This document shows positions 32,326 to 44,777 of a stretch of 64,000 nt of DNA, piece after piece (the first letter of the stretch is position 1; the number at the start of each line of letters is the position of its first letter). The notes below the pieces were generated by a model. That model did no database searches. It had not been told where the DNA came from and was given only the letters and a program-made list of their open reading frames with translations. Location: assembly GCA_033439795.1 (NCBI GenBank), contig JAUTDP010000008.1, positions 1,116,001 to 1,180,000 of the forward strand, given 5' to 3'. The translations under genes and the position numbers were made by a program. This DNA comes from Sordaria brevicollis. Its lineage: Eukaryota; Ascomycota; Sordariomycetes; Sordariales; Sordariaceae.

Positions 32326-35300
32326 CTACACCCAAGAGAGTTCAAACCTCGTGTCTTCGTCGTACAGCCAGCTTATTGGCAAGATAACCCCATACTTTTC
32401 CCATGTGCGTTTCTCGAGCTTCTCCACGTTGGCCCCGTGCTCAGCAAAAATCTGAAAAAGTCGTCTATACTCTTCAACAGTCCTTCTTATGCAGATCTTG
32501 TTACCCCAAATCTCATACCCAGATTTATCCTCAGAAACATTCTCAGAGTCAAACTCTTCAGCTGGGAATGCCAATCTCAAAGCGTCAAGGTGCTGCGCGA
32601 AGTCGATGAGATCATTCTCGTGGTTCCGGACATACTGGTCTATCAGCACCTGAAATCTGCCACTGGAGCGTTGAACAGCCGCAGCCTGTTCAAAACACCA
32701 CCGCAAGGTTCTCAACTGATGCAACATGCAGGCGACTCTTCCCGAGTATACCCTTCTCAACGTCACGGTAAGCTGAGTGACGATCGTCTCAAAGCTTTCG
32801 AGAATGACCTCGAAGTTTGCCCCCTTCTTCAGTAGCAAATATGCTGCTTCTGAGTTCCCTCCCGTAACGGCAACGAGGAGTGGTGTCAAGCCAGAGATGT
32901 CGCAGGCTTCAATGTTGGCACCAGAACCGACTAACACTTGAATTGAATCCGTCCACGGTCCTTGCTCGCAAGCAGCATGTAAGGGTGTCCTCCCAATTTC
33001 ATCGGTTGCCTCAATGTTAGCGCCCTTGCGGATCAAGTCGAATATTGCCCTCGGTAAGTCTCGCCTGGCGGCCCAGTGTAAAGGCGTCTGACCGTTATTG
33101 TCGGGTAAGTCGATGTTGCCACCCCTGCCAATCCAAATCGATATAATGTCGCGGAAAACCTGGTCGGAGCTTAGGGAACGCTGATTGACGGCCATGTGCA
33201 AACTTGTTCTGCCTTTCTTGTCTTGTGCTTCAACCTCTGCTCCATTTTCCAGAAGAAACTCTACACCACCAGCATCGCCGCTGTATAAAACAGCATAATG
33301 GAGAGCAGTAAGGCCGTCACCATCAACTGCGTTGACATCGACACCTCTATCCAGGTATAGCTGCATTAGTTTCTTTGTGTCCCTTTGAGCAGCGGCTTCG
33401 TGCAGAGCATTGCCACCCTTCCTGAAGTTCCTGCCCCACTCCGAGTGCCAGAAACAATCCAAGTCGGGAACCCGACTCGATTGTACTTGATTTAACTTGA
33501 CTTGACTGGCTTGACTTGTTTCTGGCGCTGTCCTGTCCGCCGCGTCGGGGTTTGCACCTCCATCGAGAAGGAGCCGTGCCATCGCAGTTTTATCTTCGTC
33601 CCGGCCCCAAGCGATATGATGTAAAACAGGCCTTCCCAAACCATCTAACGCTTCAATGCTGGCTCCTCGGCTCAGTAACATCTGCACGATTGCCAGACAT
33701 CCGCTGGAAATTGCCAGATGAAGTGCGGTTACTTCTGCCAGATGAAGTTCGGTTCTTCTCGCCACAAGTGTCCGTAGGATTGTGTGGCTTCCCTGACACG
33801 TAACTGCATTTGGTGAACTGTCGCTTCTCGCTGCATCTGCTTCTACAATCTGGTCACCGTAATCAAGAAGCAGCTGAATAATTGCTGCTCTCTTCTCGCT
33901 CACTGCCTCATGCACCGCATGGGTGAGATCATAGATTTGGTGTTCGATCGCATGTCTTCCGAATTCTCTCAAAACCATCTTGATGTGCTCAACAGTTCCG
34001 CGCCTTGCTAACCCCTCAAGCAGGTGGCGGCCAACCCAGCCATCGCTCCATGGCTGGTTTAAGAAGCCATTTTTTAAAAGACTGGATATTAAGCGCCCAT
34101 ACTCGTACCAGTCATTTTTGTCACCGTACATAGGATCGAACGCAAATTTCCCAGTAAGACCGATTCTGTAGGCTGCATTAGAGGGAAGACGGCTCAACAC
34201 CAAGCATGCAGTGTCAAAATGGCCCATCATAGCGGCAAGGCGTACCGCTGGCCATTCGCCGCTCTCTTGGTATCGGCGGTTTTGCTCAGTTTCCATATCG
34301 ATGCCCTTTGCAAAAGTTAGGCTCACAACGGCATTGCATCCCGTCATTGCCGCAGCTCGGAGAGGTGTCACGCACTCATCCATCTTCCCTCGGTAGAAGA
34401 GTTGGGTTGGGATCCCACTTTCGCCCCAGTTAAAGAAATCCAAAAACCCCGGCGTTTGCGGATTACAGAGGGACTTTACAGCCGTCAAGAACTCTGCATC
34501 CGCATCGAGAGCCCCATTGCTCCTGCGATAGTGTCTCGACCAGTTATGGCGCGAATAATAGTAAAAAGTGTAGGTGCTCGCGGTGACCTCTTTCTGACCG
34601 AAACCCCAAAAGTCATCCTTTATGAGCAAGTCCAGAAATTGTACACAGGTACGGCCCAACTCGGCGTGTGCATGGAATATAGATATTGAGGATTGCCATT
34701 GTGTGTCAAAATGGTCCGGAGAAATGACTGCCGAGTTGTCGACTTGGTGGTGTGTCAAGAGAAACTCTCGAGCAGTTTGGTGAAAGAAGTAAACCGAATC
34801 TTGATAAAAGGAGATAAACAGGCCACACATCTGACGAAGGCGGTCCCTAAAATCCTCCTCGGGTTCATCGTCGTCCTTTGGGAGAATACCGGCACGGGTA
34901 TTGAGTGCGACTTTCATCTCCGCCACGGTCAATGGTCGTTTAGCTGCAAGAATATAAGATAGAGTCCTCCGAACGGTGACATGCTCGGTCGATCTGCTGA
35001 GAAGCTTTTCGTATGCCTGGTTTACAGACGTTGGCAACGTCTTGATGGCTGTTTCAATGCCCTCCGCCGTCTTTTTAAGAGACTGATACCGTAGATCGTC
35101 AAAAAGAAGGGCGACCCACAAGTATGTGCGGTGTTCAATCTTGAGTAACATCTCGCGTAGTTTTGTTTTAAGTTCGGTGTGCAGCTTCTTTTCCCTAGCA
35201 AACTCTTCCACGCGGTGTTCGATAACGAGATTGACCTCCTTGCTAATCTCCTGGCACTTATCCTCGCCCAAAATTCGAACATATGACGGAGCAACGTACT

Positions 35301-37239
35301 GCAGATGGTCAAATTGGACGGTGATGGACTCATAAGGGCGGGTTGTAAAGAGGAATTTGGTGTTGATTGTCTCCCCGATACTTTTGCGAAGATAGGGGGC
35401 CAAGAACACCTTGAGGTCCGAGGGATCACATTCATCGAGCGCATCCATAACAACTGTGATGGAGCCGGCTCCAGGGTCGCATACTGCCCTCCAAAAGATA
35501 TCCCAGAGAGACGAAGGTGTCTTGACCACCCCCTCGGGATCTTTTGAAAGTTGGTCCATGGCATACTTTTTGAACAATGCTGATTTGTTGGCAAATAGCT
35601 GATGAAGGATGGCACACAGTGCTTGAGTAACCTTGGTTTGATGCGGTTCCTTGAAGAAGAAGTAGCAAATAGTGACTAATTCCCGTGGGAGATGGTGATC
35701 CACCAAGTACTTGGTAAGGACGGACTTCCCACATCCGGGATCCGCTGTGATTAAGAGAGGTCCAGAATCTTGTTCCATCCATTGGCAAAAGCTTTGTTGT
35801 CGAACCACCCATTGACAAGTACCCTCCACGTGGGTATCGACTCTGTCTTTCGTTACTTCGTAGGTGTCGGTGTCGGTCAAACGTAGACGTTGGAGACATC
35901 TCATCTCTTGTTCCGACATTTTTTGCTGGTCCTTCCGCTGTGCTTCTGCTTGCTGGAACTTGGTCTGCTCGTCGACGGCGGTCAGAATTGCCTGTTCGGT
36001 CTGCAACTGCTCCTTGGCCGTTTGGGCAGTTTGTGATGCTGCTTCACCCAAAGGGAAAAGTTGTTCTAAGGCCACCGCTTGTTGTTTGCTCAGCTCGTTT
36101 TGGTTTTTGGCTTCGAGAAGCAGAGCAGCCATATTGACTTGCTCCAGATCCTGTTTCAAGACAGCCTCTGCCTTGTCGATGCTGGCCCGCAACTCCTTCC
36201 ATGTATCCGGAAGGAAAGTCTCCTTGAGGACAGTCCTGGCAGTGGTTTCAGAGAATCGAAGAGCGGTGCGGATTTGAAACTCCAGCAGGATCTTGTACAG
36301 TGTCACAAAGCTCTTCTCCATTGCCTCCCTCAAAGACGGATTCAAGTGGCCATCCTGTTCGAACACCAGCGGCTCAAGGGCTGAGTAGTACTGCATTCGA
36401 TGGATGCTGTATGTGAAGCCTTCGTGATTTGCCTCCTCGGCATCGAAATGGTTAGTGAAAAGCGGGAGGACCAGGCACACGGCGGCCCAAGCTACCGATG
36501 CTTCCGGGGATGCGCTGACGGCCTGAGTGATGAATCCCTTGATCGAGCGGAGGAACTGTGCTGTGCCTCCAAGGGCGCTGTCTCCGCGTGTTGTCATACC
36601 GTCTTCCGCTTTCCTCAGCCCGCGATCAATGATTGTTTGCATCTGGAGACGGGGCTGTTCTGAGCCATTTAGAGTGGCTGTCGTTGGCCTCAATGGCCTT
36701 TGAGGTTGTGGGTCGTAGACATGGTCAACATCTAGACATGTAATCTCCAGTCAGCTTCATTTCCACAAGAGTACAAAGAACGAAACAGTAGTCAGTGAGG
36801 CCATACCAGATGAGTGGACTTCTCTTGACACAAGAGCCTCGTAGTCTTCCAGCAATTGGGCATCGTCCTTGCGTAGTGTGTCGTAAGCGCGGTCCCAGAG
36901 TGATGGTTTGTAGGAGGGGCCGTCATCTGCGGGTTTGTCGACTGGTGGGCATTCGAGATTCTGCTTGAGGTTGGTGGTCGATGGGCGTCGTCTCTGTTGT
37001 AATTGGAAAGCAGTTTCTCTGATCTCGCTCTCAGTTCCTTTGCGGGGGATTTCGTTGGACGAAGACAGCTGTGATTGCACCTTCCCCCCAAGCTTCCCAT
37101 TCTTTTGTCGCCATAACCTGCCGAAAAGACTCGTCGTTGTTGCCGTTTGAGCGTTGAAGTTGGAGGAGGGCTTGGCATCGCCCGTTGTCGGAGGTGCGGC
37201 TTCCCGCCGCAACAACTTCTTGACCTCTTTCAGACCCAT
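32326..37239 (-). CDS. NACHT-ankyrin NLR-like protein 1
   Basis: STAND-class signalling NTPase of the fungal NLR type, expected to act in self/non-self recognition or programmed cell death. Two exons give 1612 aa: 36807-37239 and 32326-36731; the intron 36732-36806 is GTATGG...TAG. In order: a short N-terminal motif SLWDRAYDTL (near 113), a helical N-terminal region (about 155-420), a NACHT with Walker A ADPGCGKS (near 472) and Walker B VVMDALDECD (near 570), a winged-helix-like middle, and ankyrin repeats (about 1110-1445, e.g. GQTPLHWAAR and GRTPLHAACE). Last comes a C-terminal module ending KYGVILPISWL. No HET, patatin or amyloid-like N-terminal effector is seen. A Ser/Gln-rich insert and an 8-residue tandem duplication interrupt the ankyrin array. 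It is a tandem paralog of the gene at 38552-42996. Confidence 0.92.
33713..33760. repeat. 24-bp tandem duplication in the NLR1 ankyrin region
   Basis: Two 24-bp units, 33713-33736 and 33737-33760, both starting gccagatgaag with only a few mismatches. They keep frame and encode two successive copies of an E/A-LHLA ankyrin-helix motif. Confidence 0.85.
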
Positions 37240-38551
37240 CCTGTCCTGCGATGGAAACCAGAATCCTTACTTCATGAAAGGTCCCTTCCTTCAACAGAAG
37301 AGCATGAGGCGAGATGAAGTGATCATGGGCAGTCAGGGCTAAGATTGACGGAGCGTTCCCCTCGCTCTTCATCAGGCAAAGGGTAAGGCCCAAAGGCAAC
37401 TAAGAGGATGGGCAGCCTTCGACTGGCCACCTCCCTCGAGCCAATACAACGTTAGAGAATGCATCCTGGGAGCGGGGAAGAAATCCAATCAGATCGTCGC
37501 ATCAAGGTATCCTTGGCCCTCAAGTGTATGAGTGTAGCTGCGTTCGATAAGCGCCAACAGAGGACAACTGCCTATCGGAAGAGAAGAACTCGCGGAATAA
37601 GAACGGCAACCTGCAGCCATGGCAATCATACTCTTGTTAGCGGCACTGTGTGGATCACCAGCTATCCTCACTTCACAGAACCGCATCACAGCTACCTCCT
37701 GGTAAGTAGCCCCTTCCGTAGAGATTGCGACTACCGCGTCCCATGGCCGGCCGTGAGGCAACCGTGATGGACCCTTGCCTGCTGCCTCCGGGTATGATGA
37801 CTTGAGCAAGAGCATCTGGACGTCGAAATGTCATCCAAGACACAACTACCTCTAGTCGTACTTGCCCATGGTCACCAAGTCCTTCCATCCAAGATCTATC
37901 CATCCAAGTCCTTTGCCCTAGTAAATACCATGGGTGGAGGTAGTTGCGAATCTGATGGACTTCCTCGACAGCTACTTCCATATCCCACATTGACAGCCAG
38001 AAAAGTCGAGATTTCCTCCCTCTGTCAGATTCGATGTGACGGCGTCGGTTCTTGCTCCATACCCCTCAGGCCATGATTGGGAAACAACCTGGACGTCCGG
38101 TTGGACTGAGGCAACAGGACAGGAACTTGCAAGCCGGCTCCCGAATTTCGGCTCACATAACGGCCATGGAAGCGGCATCTCATGTGGTTCGACTCATTAA
38201 GCATTGGCCGTAGACCTTCTCGCTATGATTTGTAGCATTCCCATGTCCAGCCATGCGACTGTACCGCCGTGTTCATACACCAGGCGACGGAGCCGCCAGG
38301 AAAAGATTGAAGAGGATACAGTAGTAGAGACGGCTTCCAAGTGCAATACTTTGCCTCAACCACCCGTCAGCCAGCTTGCTCCCCGAGGATTTGAGCAGCT
38401 TCATGCGATGTTGAGAGATGACATGTGCCCACAAACAAGGAGTACGGGATCAATCACATATGATCGGCTTGCGTGAATGCGCGAGCAAGGAGAGCGGACA
38501 GTTCGCATTCTTTCTGGAAGAACTAGGTAGGTAGAAGAAGGCTGTTGGTTA
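37240..38551. other. Intergenic between NLR1 and NLR2
   Basis: About 1.3 kb. Contains a plus-strand ATG at 37619 followed by a hydrophobic signal-like run (MAIILLLAALCGSPA) and a GTAAGT donor at 37702, but no convincing second exon. Otherwise no supported gene; NLR1's promoter must lie near 37240. Confidence 0.45.
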
Positions 38552-41500
38552 TCACTCTCCTTCTTCGCCAAACAGCCAACTAATCGGTACCACGACGCCA
38601 TACTTCTTCCACTCGAGTTCCTCGACATCGATGCCGTGCTCGGCAAGTAGTTGGAAGATGGATTCGAACTTGCTCACAAGTCGCCGCTCAAAATTCTTCC
38701 AATGTTCTAGATCTTGGCGCCGCTTACCCAGTCTACCTCTATGTTGGGTACCCAGGGTGTGGAAAATGTGGTTCCCAATTTCATATTTGCGCTTTGAATA
38801 TCGATTCATGATATTGACTGAGTAGTCGTGAACCAGATCAGGAATCCCAGTTTCCTCTTGCCGGACGATCCGGTCCAGAACGGTCTCGGTTTCTGCGTCC
38901 TTTAACCGGGCAGCTGCGGCTTGCTCAAGGAGCCAGTGGATTGTCGTCAATGTCTCTAAGCCTCTTGGTTTCGATTCATGATCGAAATCTTTCTGAGGCT
39001 TCATCCATTCCTCAACGTTGTGGGATAATATACTACCGAGATCATCCAAAACGACATCAATCTTAGCTCCATGGTCGAGAAGCAGCTGCATCGTATCTTT
39101 CTGACCATTCTTGGCGGCGATTGTCATGGGAGTCGAACCGCAAAGTTTCCTCGCAATATCCCATCGCGCCCCCGCGTGCAGCAGCATCCGTGTTATCGTA
39201 GAGTGTCCGGACCGAGCAGCGAAATATAAAGCAGTCTCCCCATTGCGATAAGCCGCGTCAGGTTGGGCGCCGTGATCGAGCAAAATTCGCACAACTTTTG
39301 GCCATCGCAGGAGTACAGCATAGTGCAATGCTGTGAGGGAATGGTCATCGACGGCGTCAATTGGAGCACCCCGAGCAAGGAGTAGGTGCGCCATACTGTC
39401 GTAACCCAAGTATGATGCTATATGAAGAGGTTTGTGTCCGTTCGGAGCTGCCCCCAACTCTAACCTAGCACCTCGGTCCAACAGTAAAGTTACCATCGAT
39501 GTTGCTCGACGATGAACAGCGTTCCCCAAGGGGGTGAACTTGAACATAGGGAAGGATGTAAGCTCGAGGTTTATGTCTTTCGAGACGCCATTGTCAAGGA
39601 GTAACGATGCGGCCCCCAGTGCTTGCATATCTATAGCGTTCTCCAGTAGCCGAATACCCGGGTCTCTGGCAGAGGTATTGTTCAGTAGCCCATGAGACAT
39701 CAGCAATATCAGCGTGGTTTGCACGGGTTGTTGTGAGCATTTCCCTGCGACTTTCTTAGCCTGCTCTGGCACCCGGTAAATGATGGAATTTAGCGCCGTT
39801 CGAGAAATATTACTTCCCAATTCTTCAGCTGCATGGGGGAATCTGTTGAGGAGCCTTTTCAGGACAGTGTGCTCAGACTCGTGTCCAACATGAGATTCGC
39901 CTGCTAAGATCGCCAGTTGAATTGAGGGCCACCGTCCATCATCACGCTCTCTCTCCACATCGAGAGAATTGACACCAAGTAGCCAGGTGACAACAATATC
40001 CCTATTTAAATAAGACGCCAGTTGAAGAGGTGAATCGTAATGGCAAGTACCATCCAAGCTGTAGGGAAAACTGGTCGGGCCATAGGTATCCGAGACCTCC
40101 TCTGAACATACCCTACATTGAGGCAAAAGACGTCCCACCACACCATCGCATGGTAAGTCGCCAGCATCTTCAAGATGACGGTACCAGTGTAGTGTTGAAT
40201 AATCCCAAAAGGGATCACGGTTTTCCCCGCCATTGACCAAACAAGGGTCTCCATTCGTGAGTCTCATGTAAATAACGCAAGATTGCAGAAGCTCATGGTG
40301 TGCTTGTGAAATGTAAAATGAATGTTCCCATATCGACTGGACAGAGCGTTCTGGTCCGTCATTGGACTGGTTTGCAGATAGGAGGTATTCTCGGGCGGTT
40401 TGGTGAAGAAAATAGACCTTGTCATTGTGAACAGCAATGAACAAGCCGCAGCTATTTCTCAGGCGTTTCTCAAAGTCGCCATCATCCTCGTCCATATCTT
40501 CAAGCGATTCCATCGTGGAGTCGGCGTTAACGGCGATGTTCATTTCCGCAACGGTCAACGGTCGATACGCAGCAAGTATGATGTAAAGGGCCTTTCGAGC
40601 CATTCCTTGATCCCTTGACCTAATGAGAATCCGCTCGTACGCCTCATTGACATTTTTGGGAAGTTGCTTCATGGCGTCGGCAATCCCCTTTGGTGTCTTC
40701 TTGATGTTTGCCTGCTCTAACTCTAAGTAGTCGAACACAAGATAGACCCAAAGATAGGTGCGATGCTGGATGGCAAGTAGTTGGCCCTGAAGTGCTTCTT
40801 TGACATTTGGGCGAAGACTCTGCTTGCTAGCAAGCTGTTCGACTCGAAATTTGATGACTTGATTGATCTCCTGACTGATTAGATCGGAACTTGCCTCCCC
40901 GGGAATCCGAACGTACGGAAGACAGTTTGTAAGAGCGTGAAACTCGTCCACAATGTGGTTGTAGGGGCGGCTGGTGAGGAGGATTTTCAGCAGGCCTGTC
41001 CCGGAGCTGAATGGCTGATTTGAGCGAAATAATCTGTTGATCCTACGCATCAGATCATGGCACTCGATTTCGATGCATTTATCCAGAGCGTCCAGCACCA
41101 GGATTATTGGACCAGCGTCCTCATCGTGTACAGCTTGCTCAAGAACTTTCCACAAAGAATCTGTCGAGTTGGCTATGCCTCTGCCGTCCTTTTCGTATTG
41201 TTCTAAGGCATGTTTGACGAGATGTCTCCTCTGGGAAAACAGCTGATGAAGAACAGCACAGAGTGCCTGTCGGACGCTGTTCTGGTCGGAATCCTTGAAG
41301 AAGAAGTAACAAATAGCGGCCGAATTTGTAGTCGGAGTCTCAGGAAAGAAGTCATCGACCAGGACGGACTTTGACAGGACGGACTTCCCGCATCCAGGGT
41401 CCGCTGAAATCAAAAGCGGCCCCGACTCTGCAGCTAGCCATGTCTGAAAGTTCTGGTGCTGGAGAACCCATGTGCAAGTATCCTTCACTCTGTTCTCTAC

Positions 41501-42996
41501 ACGGCTCTTGTACCACTCATAAGTGACGTCCTTGCCGTGTTCCGTGAGACGAAAAGCTTGCAGACATTCCTTCTCCTTCTCAATCACAAGTTTGTGGATG
41601 TCTTCTGCCACTCTCTGAATGCGACTCTGCAATACCATTAATGACTTGGTTTGGCCGGCAATTACTCGTGACTCATTAGCCGTGGTGTTGATGTTGTGGA
41701 TGTTTTGCAGATCCTGGTTGAAGACGCTTTCCTGCTTAGTGATGGCTTCAGTAAGTTCCGTCCATATCCCAGCTGACCAGATGTCATCGAAGTAGCGTTT
41801 CAAGCCATGTCGATGAAATCGAAGAACTGTTCGAATCTGGAACTCAAGCATGTATCGATACAGGTCCACAAAGTGATTCTCAAGCTCCGCCACTAGGGCG
41901 GGCGAGATAGATGACCCTATTCCATGCTGAAGGATCTGTGGCTCCATTGCGGTCCAAAAGCTCATCCGAGAGGTGACGTATGCAAATCCGTCCTTGTTGG
42001 CTTCGTCGGCAATGATAGGATTGGTAAGTAGTGGAAGGATAATGCACACTCCTGCCCATGCAATAGAAGCTTCGGGGGACCCCTTGACGGCCTGTTCGAT
42101 GAAATCTTTCACCGTGCTCGCGAGCTTAGCAACTTCGGCAATCCTCTCCCGCGGTATGAATTCTTGGTTCGCGTTCTTCGTGTCAAAACCATGCAAGCTC
42201 ATTTCGATCATTTCGTCGAGTTGTGACCTTCGTGACAGTATGAATTGTGCATCTCGCGTGGTGGCTAGTGACTTGTCGGTGCTCCCAAGGCATGGTTCCA
42301 CCGTCTTGCAAGCTTGACGTCCTAAAAGCTGTGAATACTTGTCCGACCCATCAGAGACATTTGTCACATACCTGAGTGGTGTTTTTTGAGCTCTGTCTCC
42401 AACAGTATATCGTACTCCTGGACCAAGTTCGGGTGGTTTTTTTGAAGAGCATTGTATGCGCGGTCCCAAAGCGAAAGGCCCGGGGTATCCTCAGAAACGA
42501 CATTTCGAACCTGCACGCTCGATGGATTGTGATCGAAAGGCATGCAAATTTTACTTGCGCTCGCAGTGGTTTCCGCGTCGTCAAGTTGGATGATCGATGA
42601 TGTCGGCTTGATGACCAGCGGGCCCGTCTGACTTTGCTGCTGTACAGGAGGAACGCAGCATGAAGCTGGGAGAGCCTCATCTTCCTGAACTTCTCTACCC
42701 AGACCAACTGCTGAGCCTATCACTATGCTGGACTGTCTCTGGTCTGCAGAAGCATGGGCTCCGGGGTTCTGGTCGCCGAAATCTACTGATCTGTTGGAGA
42801 TGATAGCCTGCTGCCGGCGCTCAACAAAGCTATCTTGACTGACTTGAGCGGCGGCATCGCCAATGGGTGTGGTCTCCACAGACTTCTTCTTGCCAACTAG
42901 CCTGTTGACAAAGCCTTTCAACCCACGGGAAGTACTGCGCTCTAGTGGATTTTTATCGTTTTCCCGTCGATCACGCTTCTGGCGGAAGTGGCCCAT
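38552..42996 (-). CDS. NACHT-ankyrin NLR-like protein 2
   Basis: Tandem paralog of NLR1. Two exons give 1464 aa: 42372-42996 and 38552-42321; the intron is at the equivalent place and phase. The N-terminal motif LSLWDRAYNALQKNHP is shared. The helical region has SPEASIAWAGVCIILPL, the counterpart of SPEASVAWAAVCLVLPL in NLR1. Walker A is ADPGCGKSVLSK (near 511). Walker B reads LVLDALDKC (near 614), with Lys where NLR1 and the family usually have Glu. Ankyrin repeats span about 1130-1300 (HKPLHIASY, LTALHYAVL, ETALYFAARSG). The C-terminus carries the same module, AEHGIDVEEL then KYGVVVPISWL. I chose the ATG at 42996 (MGHFRQKR); in-frame ATGs at 43011 and 43164 are alternatives. Because of the Walker B change, nucleotide hydrolysis may be altered or lost. 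Confidence 0.9.
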
Positions 42997-43322
42997 TTTG
43001 GGTCTGCGCATTTCTAGCTTGTAGCTCGAGTAGTAGAACGACACTGGTTTTGTAGCGACGGATGAGTGGGCAAGGTGAAGAGTTGAAGTGATGTCGGTAT
43101 CAATCAGAAGTGAGGGCTTCATAGGGCAACGGGGTCTTGAGATGTGGTACTCGAGGGCCCCCAAAATCGACGGTTGACCAGCTGGACGAGTACATATTGT
43201 TGAAGCGTCAAGCGTCGGGTTTGTGCAGAAGGCAATTAACGTGATTGGATCATTATGAAAGATCCTATCGCCCCCCTGGTGGACGAGACTTGAATGCCAT
43301 TGCCGCCTGAAGTTGTTACTTA

Positions 43323-44183
43323 TTAGCGGGAAGCTGGACAGTATCTGACGGTCATTTCGGACTCTGAAATAACACCAGAGCTCAATTCTCCGATCTGAGT
43401 CTGACCTGGATAGACGTAGTGGGTGGCCACAGTCATGTTCTCCGGTGTCGACGGCGATCGTGTATCAACGAGTTGAAAGATCTCCTTATACCCCGTGGGC
43501 ACAAAACCCAGGCGTGCGAACGTCTTCTTCCCAGCAGGCGTTGCCGTGAGTGCTGTGCATCAAAGCGAGCCAGTCCGTCAGTCATGATCTCCTCCACGGA
43601 ATCGAATTGGCAGAGCCTGTCAAGATAACTCACCAGAAAACCCCAAAACATCCCACCTCCTCCAGTTGTTCTCCGCCTCAGCATTCGCTGCCTCAACCCT
43701 CCTCCGAACCTCCTCCAATGCCAAATCCGCAAATCCCGTTTTGCCGCCGCCGTCTTCACAGCCTCGCACTGTCACGGCTGCAGGCCGCGCACCAGTCTTC
43801 TTCAAGGCGTCCTCGGCGTCCCATGCAGCGAAGCGTTCAATGTGGAACACATGCAACCCAACCTCCGCAGGCGCCTGCAGCTCCCGGTCTCCCCGCACGA
43901 ACATCTCTTTGGCGTCAACGTCCACTTCTTTGATCTTGCCCACCAGCAAGTCCTCCCAATATTTCTTCAGGAGAGGTAGCACGATGATTACGCCCACTGG
44001 TTCTGAGGAGTCATGGTCGTCGTTTGCGGTGAAGCAGATGGATAGCTCCGGGCAAGCGTCTCTCCAGCTTCGGAGGCGCTCGTAGGTCAACGGCGCCGGG
44101 TACATCTCCTGGTCGGAGGCGTAGATGGTACGGAGGAGGTCATCGCTGATTTGACTGGTGCGGAGAGGGCTGGGTGTGGCCAT
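43323..44183 (-). CDS. GNAT-like acyltransferase
   Basis: 259 aa from exons 43634-44183 and 43323-43552, with intron 43553-43633 (GTGAGT...ACAG). The second exon supplies the end of a GNAT-like fold: LTATPAGKKTFARLGFVPTG reads as the acetyl-CoA-proximal helix and turn followed by a conserved KEIFQLV strand. Exon 1 contains strands with the VGVIIVLPLL and VGLHVFHIERF patterns. A GNAT would transfer an acetyl group from acetyl-CoA to an amine or protein; the substrate is unknown. I chose the ATG at 44183 (MATPSPLRTSQISDD); an in-frame ATG at 44285 would add 34 residues that look non-coding. It lies 326 bp upstream of NLR2 on the same strand. Confidence 0.7.
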
Positions 44184-44777
44184 TGTGGCGGAGGGAGTCC
44201 TGATGGGTGGGATTGTAGAGTGGCCGCAAGAAAATGTGAGTTGGAGTTGTGACTTCCGGAGACGATGGATGAGGCGATCGTTCACGATGGACGGGCTTCA
44301 GCGCAAGGTTTGCGATATAATTGAGGGGCAATGAACGCGGGTAAACAGGATGTTGAAGTAAACCATCAAAATTCGTTCCAGAAGTGAATTGAGAGAGGAA
44401 TCGACAAGCGCAGAGGCAGGAAGACTGAAGCGATTGACGAGGCAGGAGCGACATGGACGTTTGCGTAAAGAAATTGCATCTGTCATGTGTCGCGGAAGGT
44501 GCAATCGGCGCGCTTTCATAGCGCCATAATTGGACCATGAACCGTTAGTGGCCTAACACAGACCTTGCGACGGGCCACTCGCAGCAATCAGTACAGAAAA
44601 CAGAACTTACGACGGCTGAAAGATCATTGCGCAGAACCATTATCAGACCAGCACAATCAGGAAGAAAAAAACATCAAACCCATAACCAAAAATAAAACGA
44701 TATAAACACCAAAGTCAGCAAAAGCAAAAGCAAAAGAAAAACGCAAAAAAGAAGATGTTATCGAACATCGGGAATTG
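44184..44777. other. Intergenic: GNAT-like gene promoter and tRNA 3' flank
   Basis: No coding signal. An A-rich stretch with AAAAGC-type repeats lies at about 44690-44750 and includes the tRNA terminator. Confidence 0.55.
44745..44750 (-). terminator. RNA polymerase III terminator of tRNA-Lys
   Basis: First run of six T on the minus strand downstream of the tRNA 3' end. Confidence 0.7.
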
